A DNA stretch of 28,299 nt from an uncultured Clostridium sp. Its GTDB lineage: Bacteria; Bacillota_A; Clostridia; TANB77; CAG-508. A program made the position numbers and the translations under genes. Within the stretch, counting starts at the first letter, position 1; every line of letters starts with the position of its first letter. The DNA lies in NCBI GenBank assembly GCA_930980675.1, contig CAKNIU010000013.1:1-28299 (forward strand), given 5' to 3'. The notes under the pieces are model-generated. The model saw only the letters and a list, made by a program, of their open reading frames with translations, was not told the origin of the DNA and ran no database searches. Shown here in pieces: positions 15,781 to 23,407 of the stretch.

Positions 15781-18306
15781 ATGAGTACTACAATTTGTGA
15801 TAGAAACAAATTTAAAAAATTAAGATTTCAAAAAGTACTAGCTATATTAATATTAATTTTTACAATACTAACGATGTTGAATGCAAATAGTGTATATTCT
15901 GCAACAGACGAAGCATCAATATTAGAATATTTCGAAATCATTTTTCCAACATCAGAATACGAAGTTGAGGTAAAATCGATTTATGATGCAATAATGGGTA
16001 CAGGAGTTATTGATAGTATAGAAGTACCAGAAGGTGGAGGAGTACTTTTACATCTTAAAGAAGGTGTTACAACTGAAGATTGCAAAACTTCATTAACTGA
16101 AGCTCTAAAAGGAGTGTTTACAGAAGGCAGTAATGCAATGATACAGTTAAAAATACAAAATGTAGTAGATAAATTAACATATCTACCTACTGATGATCCA
16201 GAAAATGTAACAGAAGGAAATGCTACTCCAGAACAAAGAAAGGAGCAATTTAGAAAAATATTAAGAGATCAAGGATATACTTTTTCTGAAAATGCCATAA
16301 ACACATTATGGCAATGGGGAACAGATAATGATATATTAAATCTTACAGGGCATGCCCGTTCAGTAGACTTGATAGAGGATGAACATAAAAATATTACTGG
16401 TGTAGAATTACACCTTACTGAAGAAGAACAACAATATTTATCTCAATGGGAAGACTTAGAGCATGATGATCCTGTCACAGATAATAATGGAGGAGTAGTA
16501 GGAACTTTCTTAAATGGAGTAGCAGGTGTAGTATTCTATGTTTTAAAACTTATGCCAATGATTGCAGGTTGGTTATTAATGAGAATTATGGGATTTGCAA
16601 TAGGTGGAGTTAATGGAATACAAGATGGATTTCCATTAGATAAAATACTATTCAACGATATACCTCTTTTAGGAGTAAACTTTTTCAGCCAAGTAGATAG
16701 TAGCGCTGTTGGTGCAAATATGATTAATCAATTAAGAACACAAATATCTATTTGGTATGTTGGAATAAGAAATTTAGCAGCTATAATACTTGGAATAATG
16801 GTTCTTTATGTTGGTATAAGAATGGCAATATCTTCTGTGGCAGAAGAAAAGGCTAGATACAAAAAAATGCTAGGAGATTGGGTTGTAAGTCTTGTGCTAC
16901 TATTTGTATTGCATTATATAATGATATTTATAATAAACATAAATGATAGTTTAGTAGCAATATTAGCAAAAGCTAGAGATGATGTAAGTAATGCAAATAC
17001 AATAATGGCTGAAGCTTGGAATGGTGCTATGGGAATAGATAATGTATTCTCATTTACTAAACAAGTAGGGTATATGATAATATATGTTATGCTTGCAGTA
17101 ATGGCATTCATATTTTTTGCAACATACGTAAAGCGTATGATTACAATAGCATTCTTAATTATGATAGCACCTATAATAACAGTTACATATTCAATAGATA
17201 GAATGGGAGATGGAAAATCACAAGCATTAAATACATGGTTTAAAAACTTCGTATATAATATTTTATTACAGCCATTCCATTGTATTATTTATTTAGCATT
17301 AGTGCAAACAGCCATAAAAACAATGGATACAGGTAATATTTCATCTATTATAGTTGCAATTATAATGGTATTCTTTATGTACCAAGCAGAAGATATTATT
17401 AAGGATATATTCCACTTTGAAGGCAAGAGTGTTGCAAATACTATTGCTCAAGCAGCCTTAGTAACTAGTGCTATAGGCTTAGCATCAAAGGCAGCATCAA
17501 ATAAAGGACAGGTTAAAGGATATATGGGAAGAGGAAAACCTTCTCAAAACAATGGAAGAAAGCCAAGAACAACTAATCCACCACAACCAGGAAATCCACC
17601 ACAACCAAGCAATCCGCCACAACCTGGCAATCCGCCACAACCGGGAACCCCGCCACAGGGAGGCAATCCACCACAAGGAGGCAATCCACCACAAGGAGGC
17701 AATCCACCACAAGGTGGCAACTCACAAGGAGGAAACGGTGGAAACAATACTCAATCACCTGCTGGAGGAGTCCTACGTACTCTTGGAGGCATTGGAAAAA
17801 GAGCCGGTATTGCAACATTAAAAGGTGGCTCTAAATTAGCAGCGGGTATTGCATTAGGTGCAGCAGGATTAGCAACAGGAAATGTTGCAAATGCAATTAC
17901 AGGATTTAATACTGGTGCAAATGCAATGGGAGGCGCCATTGCTAAACATGAAGAAAAAAATAACCTAAGAAACTTTGCAAAAGATTACAATAATATTGTA
18001 GGAGCAAATGGACAAAACATATATGATGGAAAAGATGATGATTGGATTAGAGAACATACAAAAGACTTATTAAATGGTGATGTAAAAGTAGAAGACTATG
18101 AAAAAGATTATTATGATGTAATTTCAAAAGAAAGAGACAGGTATATTAGTCAAGGATTATCTGCAGATGATGCTGTAACTCAAGTAGAACAAAATGTTGC
18201 AGGTGTACAAGGTGGATATATAAAAGAAACCGGAGTAGTACAAAGATTCAAAGGAAAAATAAAAAATAGAAAAAATAAAAAAAATAGGTTTAAGCCAAAT
18301 CCATAG
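15781..18306 (+). CDS. VirB6-like membrane protein with proline-rich hinge (paralogue 3)
   Basis: This 841-residue protein has a signal-like helix (about 16-37), an extracytoplasmic domain of about 200 residues with no catalytic motif I can see, and a VirB6-like polytopic region (about 235-560). The same signatures as its two paralogues are present: IPLLGVNFF, SIWYVGIRNLAAI, VLYVGIRMAIS, YKKMLGDWVV, IAPIITVTYSID and ILLQPFHCIIYLA. After these come an NPPQxG hexapeptide repeat region (from residue 599) and an Ala/Gly-rich stretch (about 670-725). A charged C-terminal domain ends in a strongly basic tail. The repeat probably acts as a flexible spacer between membrane platform and cytoplasmic domain. 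The start ATG 15781 follows GAGGTGA. It is co-transcribed, 18 bp after the NlpC-VirB6 fusion. Confidence 0.77.
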   Translation: MSTTICDRNKFKKLRFQKVLAILILIFTILTMLNANSVYSATDEASILEYFEIIFPTSEYEVEVKSIYDAIMGTGVIDSIEVPEGGGVLLHLKEGVTTEDCKTSLTEALKGVFTEGSNAMIQLKIQNVVDKLTYLPTDDPENVTEGNATPEQRKEQFRKILRDQGYTFSENAINTLWQWGTDNDILNLTGHARSVDLIEDEHKNITGVELHLTEEEQQYLSQWEDLEHDDPVTDNNGGVVGTFLNGVAGVVFYVLKLMPMIAGWLLMRIMGFAIGGVNGIQDGFPLDKILFNDIPLLGVNFFSQVDSSAVGANMINQLRTQISIWYVGIRNLAAIILGIMVLYVGIRMAISSVAEEKARYKKMLGDWVVSLVLLFVLHYIMIFIININDSLVAILAKARDDVSNANTIMAEAWNGAMGIDNVFSFTKQVGYMIIYVMLAVMAFIFFATYVKRMITIAFLIMIAPIITVTYSIDRMGDGKSQALNTWFKNFVYNILLQPFHCIIYLALVQTAIKTMDTGNISSIIVAIIMVFFMYQAEDIIKDIFHFEGKSVANTIAQAALVTSAIGLASKAASNKGQVKGYMGRGKPSQNNGRKPRTTNPPQPGNPPQPSNPPQPGNPPQPGTPPQGGNPPQGGNPPQGGNPPQGGNSQGGNGGNNTQSPAGGVLRTLGGIGKRAGIATLKGGSKLAAGIALGAAGLATGNVANAITGFNTGANAMGGAIAKHEEKNNLRNFAKDYNNIVGANGQNIYDGKDDDWIREHTKDLLNGDVKVEDYEKDYYDVISKERDRYISQGLSADDAVTQVEQNVAGVQGGYIKETGVVQRFKGKIKNRKNKKNRFKPNP
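17575..17718 (+). repeat. Eight 18-bp tandem repeats coding NPPQxG
   Basis: Eight in-frame 18-bp units encode NPPQPG/NPPQPS (first four) then TPPQGG and NPPQGG (last four), followed by a decayed NSQGG. The final three units are nearly identical at DNA level, consistent with recent slippage expansion. The block is conspicuously more GC-rich than its surroundings because of Pro, Gly and Gln codons. Confidence 0.93.
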
Positions 18307-18323
18307 CAAGGTAGGTGAAAATA

Positions 18324-20987
18324 GTGGAACAAGAACAAGAGAATAATGTTGCTACTTCTGGAGCGGACCAAGAGGCAAGGAAACAGGCAAAACAAGCAAA
18401 AAGACAAAAAAATCGTAATCCTGCTGAATTAAAAAAGAAGGCAGATAGAATAAAAACTATAGGAAAATATTTACCAGCTATATTACAAGTACTTTTAATA
18501 ATTTACATTATAATGGTAGTATTGGGAGTTATTACATTATTGATAACTATGCCGGGAACATTTGTTGAAAATATATTGGATTTTGGTAGTAAAATGTGGG
18601 CAAGTATAATAGGTGTTTTTAATGGAGATAATATTACGGCATCTGTTACTCAAAAAGATCAATTAGAGCTTGCCCAGAGAATTCAAGATATGGGTTATGA
18701 TATAGTTGGATATGGATTTGCTGATGCAAAATATGAATATGATGATCAGGCAAATGCTGATGAAATAGACGGTTTCACTAATGGAACAATTACAAGTGTA
18801 ACACCACTAGCAAATTCAAAAAATTATTTGCAGGCATATATAGCACAAAGTGAAGCCACTTATGTATTATCCACATGGAGCTTTTGGGGACGTTTTAAAG
18901 AATTAGAAAATTACGCTAGTAATGCTATAAAGCAAATAGGAAATTGGTTTTTTGGTATGTCAAATGACTTAGTGATTGAAAATGATGCAAAAGCATACTC
19001 AGAGGGAATGCTTAATGTAGATATTCCTGAAGATGAAAATACTGTTACCGTATCAGTTGATCCCGAAAATAAATTGTTAAAAATGAGAATCTTAAGGTCT
19101 GGTATTACAAATATATTTTCAAAGGGAGATTTATTTTACTTTGATTTATCAGATTGGACATCAGTATATGGCAAACCTTTGGAGTTATCTTTATCATTGC
19201 ATTTAGCAACAATGATGCCTGATTTATCATATGAATTTGCTACTGCAGATTGTTTTAACACAAAAGTTAATATAGATTTACAAAAAGTACAGTCAACATT
19301 TAAAGTAATATTAAAGAATCCAGATGGAAGTGAGATTCAACAAGATGACATTATAAAGACTTATTTGCAATATGTATGTAATATTTCTGAAGAGATAATT
19401 AATAAATTTGTTGAAGCAGGTAAATTAAATGAGTTTTTTCAAGCTGTAATGGAAAAAGTGGAAAATGTTAGAGTAGATTTAATTAATTTGGTTAGCGGAG
19501 GATCTTATTATCCATCAGCTAATGGCGTTGAAACACATAGTGCCATAAATTTAACGAAACTAGAACAAGATATTTTAGGAACACAAGAAGGAGAAGAGAC
19601 ATATAAACTACATGATGTTAATGTAATAAGAGAAGAAGAGACAACAAATGATGAAGGAGAAAGCGAAATTGTAGAAACAACAAATGTAGAAGATATGGAT
19701 CAATATGTAAGTGTAACAAACTTAGAAAATGATGCAGAGAAAGCTCAAGCAGGAGTTGCGCTAACATCAACCGGTTTATCAAATTTTACAATAGACCAAG
19801 TAATTGATATTGCAAAATTAATGCTAGATGGAGTAAGACCAGCAGATACATATTTACCAAGAATATCAAGTGTGACTAAACATTGGTTTTATAATGACAT
19901 TATTTTTGATTATGGAACTGCTGGAAAAGCAAAGAAAAAAATACAGTATGTTGTAGAAGATGAGGATGATCCATTATCTGAAACAAACTTAAATGGTGCA
20001 ACTATAGTTCTAGATACTACATACACAAGTGCATCAGGTGTTTTATATCAGCTTGCAGAACCAGAAGCTACTGGACCAAATGATGCAATAATTGCCTTGT
20101 TTAAAGGCGGAAGTGGAACCTTTGATGGAGTAGGATATAATTTTCCTGGAGAATATTATAGATATGATGGAACTCGAGATACTGCACTTAAAATTGCAAA
20201 TGCAAAAGCCAAAGATGCAGGAGATTCAGAGTTTACATTTCAAGGCGAAACACATATTACAGATACAAGCGAAGACAGTGTTTTAAATATAACAAAACAA
20301 CCTGTTACTTTTGCAACAAAAGATGAAGATGGGAATGAAACGTTTAATGATGCATATACAGCATTTTCTATACTTGAAAATGTTCACACATTGGAATCAG
20401 AAACAGTTTATAGATTACTTAAAGAACTTTTAATTGAATTGGAGTATTTTACAAAAGAAGATTTCCAAAAACCACTAAAACAAGTACTTTTATGGCCAGT
20501 TGAAAGAGTCGGAAGTGATACCGAAGAATATGATAGTAATGCAGATGAAGTAACTAATGGAATTTATAGAGATGATTTGCAATATGGATTATTTTTAAAA
20601 AATGGTGTAGCAGTAAATGCAGGAGATACGCTAATAGCTCCTGGAGATGCTACAGTAGTAAAAGTGGATGGAAATTCTGTAACTCTTAAATTTAAATCAA
20701 TATCAGAAGGACAAGCTAAAGCATTAGAAACAAAGTTTGGTGAAGACTATTCTAGTGTTGATAAAGATATTGTACTTGATATGGAGATGACAATACAGGG
20801 ATTAACACCTCATGTGTCGGTTGGACAAAATGTAAATGTAGGATCAACAATAGGTGTTGCAACTAGCGAAGATACTAGGATTCTAATGTATAATATTGAT
20901 AAATCATATGTAGAAAATATTGAAACATACATGTATCCAACATATGAAGGTACAAGACAGATAATTGTTTTACCAGAAGATGTGTAA
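18324..20987 (+). CDS. Large single-pass envelope protein with degenerate M23/LytM-like C-terminal domain
   Basis: This protein of about 887 residues has a basic cytoplasmic N-terminus, one membrane helix (about 45-75) and a large outside portion. The C-terminal 160 residues (from about 720, WPVERVGSD) resemble an M23/LytM domain. GVAVNAGDTLIAPGDATVVKV corresponds to the usual gtpV.Ap.dGtV.., and HVSVGQNVNVGSTIGVATS to the vk.Gd.VkkGq.IG.sG segment. Where active enzymes have HxH the protein reads RILMYNI, and the first zinc His is also absent, so it is probably not a hydrolase. The middle region, including DWTSVYGKPLELSLSLH (about 287-303), is unrecognised. The frame is open from GTG 18315, but GGTAGGTGA at 18310-18318 favours GTG 18324. 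It may bind or regulate peptidoglycan around the channel. Confidence 0.65.
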   Translation: MEQEQENNVATSGADQEARKQAKQAKRQKNRNPAELKKKADRIKTIGKYLPAILQVLLIIYIIMVVLGVITLLITMPGTFVENILDFGSKMWASIIGVFNGDNITASVTQKDQLELAQRIQDMGYDIVGYGFADAKYEYDDQANADEIDGFTNGTITSVTPLANSKNYLQAYIAQSEATYVLSTWSFWGRFKELENYASNAIKQIGNWFFGMSNDLVIENDAKAYSEGMLNVDIPEDENTVTVSVDPENKLLKMRILRSGITNIFSKGDLFYFDLSDWTSVYGKPLELSLSLHLATMMPDLSYEFATADCFNTKVNIDLQKVQSTFKVILKNPDGSEIQQDDIIKTYLQYVCNISEEIINKFVEAGKLNEFFQAVMEKVENVRVDLINLVSGGSYYPSANGVETHSAINLTKLEQDILGTQEGEETYKLHDVNVIREEETTNDEGESEIVETTNVEDMDQYVSVTNLENDAEKAQAGVALTSTGLSNFTIDQVIDIAKLMLDGVRPADTYLPRISSVTKHWFYNDIIFDYGTAGKAKKKIQYVVEDEDDPLSETNLNGATIVLDTTYTSASGVLYQLAEPEATGPNDAIIALFKGGSGTFDGVGYNFPGEYYRYDGTRDTALKIANAKAKDAGDSEFTFQGETHITDTSEDSVLNITKQPVTFATKDEDGNETFNDAYTAFSILENVHTLESETVYRLLKELLIELEYFTKEDFQKPLKQVLLWPVERVGSDTEEYDSNADEVTNGIYRDDLQYGLFLKNGVAVNAGDTLIAPGDATVVKVDGNSVTLKFKSISEGQAKALETKFGEDYSSVDKDIVLDMEMTIQGLTPHVSVGQNVNVGSTIGVATSEDTRILMYNIDKSYVENIETYMYPTYEGTRQIIVLPEDV

Positions 20988-21025
20988 AGTACTGTTAAAA
21001 ATTATTAATAAAACGGAGAGAATAT

Positions 21026-21667
21026 ATGAAAAAATTTTTAATAGGAATTATTATTATTTTAATAATTTTATTACTTGGGCAATTAATATACTTTAATTTT
21101 AGAAATAATAATATAGCTCAAAATGCACAAGAAAATATTAGCTCTAACAATGAAAATAATAACATGAATAATAGAAATCAAATTATAAATTTTATAACAA
21201 ATTCAACTGGTAATGCATTACTAAATCTTAATGAAATTGTACCGATAATTGAACCAACTGGAATTGATACTATTATTGAAAATTATAGTGGAGATATTAG
21301 AATAAGTGAATTAGAGGAAGAGTTTTATAAATTTATTTATACAGATGTAAGTCAAATTTATCAATTAATACAAAAAAAGAGTGTGAATCAAATTTTGCAG
21401 ATTTATGACTTAAATACTAATCAAATAAACTCTATGCATATATATTCAGCTGAAGATTTTCTTGAAATATCAAGACAAGTATTACAAGTAGGAAGTTTAT
21501 ATACAGATAGTTATATAGACTTAACTACTTATAATCAAAATGAAAATGGATATACAACTTTTAATGTATCATTTACGTATTCAAATTATAGCCAAATAAC
21601 TATGAAAGTATATGTTGCAAATCAAAGCTCAACTTCTCCTAACATAATGTTTGGAAATGCTAATTAG
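21026..21667 (+). CDS. Small single-pass extracytoplasmic protein 1
   Basis: This 213-residue protein has an N-terminal anchor (about 4-25), an Asn-rich linker (about 27-55), then a soluble domain. The domain (about 80-205) has helices followed by strand-like segments ending NVSFTYSNYSQITMKVYV. Size and layout resemble VirB8/TcpC-type T4SS subunits, which are membrane-anchored NTF2-like folds, but I see no diagnostic motif and the assignment is structural guesswork. It is the first of three consecutive short genes of the same anchor-linker-domain design at the operon's end. The start ATG 21026 follows CGGAGAG, 38 bp after the preceding stop. Confidence 0.55.
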   Translation: MKKFLIGIIIILIILLLGQLIYFNFRNNNIAQNAQENISSNNENNNMNNRNQIINFITNSTGNALLNLNEIVPIIEPTGIDTIIENYSGDIRISELEEEFYKFIYTDVSQIYQLIQKKSVNQILQIYDLNTNQINSMHIYSAEDFLEISRQVLQVGSLYTDSYIDLTTYNQNENGYTTFNVSFTYSNYSQITMKVYVANQSSTSPNIMFGNAN

Positions 21668-21697
21668 TAAAAATAAATAGTTTTAAGAGGAAAGAAT

Positions 21698-22258
21698 ATG
21701 AAAGAAAAAAGTAAATTAATATATATTATATTAGCAATAATTATATTAATATTAATTGCAATTAATTTGCAAGTGTTTATAAATAATCAATATCAAGTTT
21801 CTCAAAGTCAAAATCAAGTTATAAATAATGCTGTACAAAATCAAGAAATTAATACAAACTATAATTCAACGTCTTTAGAAGAAGATGAAGAAAATAGAAC
21901 CAATAAACTTACCTCACTTACAGAAAGACAGCGTATGCAAACTTATTTTGGAACATATATTTCATATATAGAAAACGGAGATTATGAAAGTGCATATAAT
22001 TTATTATATGATGAATTTAAACAAAATTATTTTCCAACAATCGATGATTTTACTACATATGCACAAAATAATTATCCAAGCAATATTGTTTTAGAATATA
22101 CAAATATAGAAAGAGAAGGCACATTATTTATTCTTACAGTAAAAATAAGAGATGCATTAAATGATAATAGGCAAACGGAGGTAAAAGATACACAAGTAGT
22201 TGTAATGGAAAATGGGATAAATGATTTTAAACTTTCATTTGAAGTGGCAGAACAATAA
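21698..22258 (+). CDS. Small single-pass protein 2, NTF2/VirB8-like
   Basis: This 186-residue protein has an N-terminal anchor (about 7-28), a Gln/Asn-rich linker (about 30-60), then a domain. The domain begins QRMQTYFGTYISYIENGDYESAYNLL and continues with strands such as EGTLFILTVKIRD. A helix pair containing n.dy..AY.ll followed by a curved sheet is typical of NTF2-like folds, the fold of VirB8 and of TcpC in Gram-positive conjugation systems. I infer that role from fold and context only. The start ATG 21698 follows AGAGGAAAG. It is complete and in the same transcription unit. Confidence 0.6.
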   Translation: MKEKSKLIYIILAIIILILIAINLQVFINNQYQVSQSQNQVINNAVQNQEINTNYNSTSLEEDEENRTNKLTSLTERQRMQTYFGTYISYIENGDYESAYNLLYDEFKQNYFPTIDDFTTYAQNNYPSNIVLEYTNIEREGTLFILTVKIRDALNDNRQTEVKDTQVVVMENGINDFKLSFEVAEQ

Positions 22259-22316
22259 TTTAGAGTTTATAGGTAATCTTTTATAAAAAACCTAAATAAA
22301 GATAAAGGAATAAAAA

Positions 22317-23264
22317 ATGAAACCAGGAACAAGAATTTTATTAGCCATAAGAGACTTTTGGAAAAAACATTGGAAAGTCATTATTATAGTAATTGTAATT
22401 TGGGTAGCTTTAATAATTATTAATACATATCTAAAAAATAGGCCTGAAGAAAATATAGCATTAAATACTTATGAGCCTGATGAACCAGTAATAGACTTTG
22501 GAGATGAAGTTCCAGAAGAAAAAAAAGACGAGGTAAACAATATAATAGATACATTTTTTAATTATTGTAATAATAAAGAATATTTGAACGCATATAATAT
22601 GCTTACATCAGATTGTCAAAGTTATATGTATAATAATAGTGTAGACAGTTTTGCAGAATATGTAGATTCAATATATACAACAAAAAAAATATATAATATA
22701 CAGAATTATTCAAATGTAAATAATGTATATATATATGATATGAATATATTAGATGATATAATGGCAACTGGAACAACTGGTGGATATGGTAAATATAAAG
22801 AAAAAATAGCGTTAATAGATGTTAATGGAGAGATGAAAGTGTCTAATCAAGGATATATAGGAAAGGCTACATTTAAAAATGTTACAGGGGAAGATCAAAA
22901 TGTAAAAATTAGTGTATTAAATAAAAATATGAGTTACGAAAGAGAAGAATATGAGGTAGAAATAACAAATAAAACAGATGGATATATACTAATTGGTAAT
23001 GGTAATGTAGCAAATGAAATAACACTTAATTTAGGAGATCAAAGTAGACCAGCATTAGGAATAATAAATAGTAACATATTATTAGCTCCAGGACAATCAG
23101 GAATATATTACTTATTATTTGATAAATATTTTGATGATGGAAAAAATCCTACAGAGTTAGACTTTAACTTAGTTAGAGTATATGGAAATAATCAAGATGT
23201 AGCTGAGGAAGGCTTAAGTGAAAATGCAAATACATCATATAGCATAAATATACCTTTAAGATAA
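22317..23264 (+). CDS. Single-pass protein 3: NTF2-like domain plus beta-rich domain
   Basis: This 315-residue protein has a short cytoplasmic tail, an anchor (about 21-41), then an NTF2-like segment (about 74-170) starting EVNNIIDTFFNYCNNKEYLNAYNML. The EYLNAYNML core parallels DYESAYNLL of the preceding gene. A second, strand-rich region (about 175-315) looks like an immunoglobulin-type domain, with LLAPGQSGIYYLLFD near 260-275. Two-domain anchor proteins of this sort recall TcpC, which has two NTF2 domains, though here the second does not look NTF2-like. It is the last gene of the operon. The start ATG 22317 follows AAAGGA, and an AT-rich hairpin terminator starts 7 bp after the stop. Confidence 0.6.
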   Translation: MKPGTRILLAIRDFWKKHWKVIIIVIVIWVALIIINTYLKNRPEENIALNTYEPDEPVIDFGDEVPEEKKDEVNNIIDTFFNYCNNKEYLNAYNMLTSDCQSYMYNNSVDSFAEYVDSIYTTKKIYNIQNYSNVNNVYIYDMNILDDIMATGTTGGYGKYKEKIALIDVNGEMKVSNQGYIGKATFKNVTGEDQNVKISVLNKNMSYEREEYEVEITNKTDGYILIGNGNVANEITLNLGDQSRPALGIINSNILLAPGQSGIYYLLFDKYFDDGKNPTELDFNLVRVYGNNQDVAEEGLSENANTSYSINIPLR

Positions 23265-23270
23265 GAATAA

Positions 23271-23312
23271 AAAATCACTTATAACATATAAATGTTATAG
23301 GTGATTTTATTA
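23271..23312 (+). terminator. Terminator of the T4SS-like operon
   Basis: A 17-bp stem with one G:U pair links 23271-23287 to 23292-23308 around a 4-nt loop and is followed by a weak T/A tract. It closes the operon immediately after the last gene. Confidence 0.75.
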
Positions 23313-23348
23313 TTGAATAGGAAAAATCAAGTTTTTCCTATTCAATAA
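23310..23348. repeat. Second perfect hairpin in the operon/dacF junction
   Basis: TATTGAATAGGAAAAA (23311-23326) pairs perfectly with its complement (23332-23347) around the loop TCAAG; the stem extends to 17 bp. It directly abuts the preceding terminator and lies about 60 bp before the carboxypeptidase start. It could act as a second terminator, an mRNA stabiliser or a regulator of the downstream gene. Confidence 0.75.
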
Positions 23349-23407
23349 AAAACAATTGATGTGAAAATCAAAATTTATTTTTGAAAAAAATAATATGGAG
23401 GAGATAT

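Noticed and set aside
17497..17939. Several Trp/Leu-, Pro/Gly/Cys- or His-rich open frames on both strands
   Set aside because: They are alternate-frame readings of the 18-bp NPPQxG repeat within the VirB6-like gene and have no start signals.
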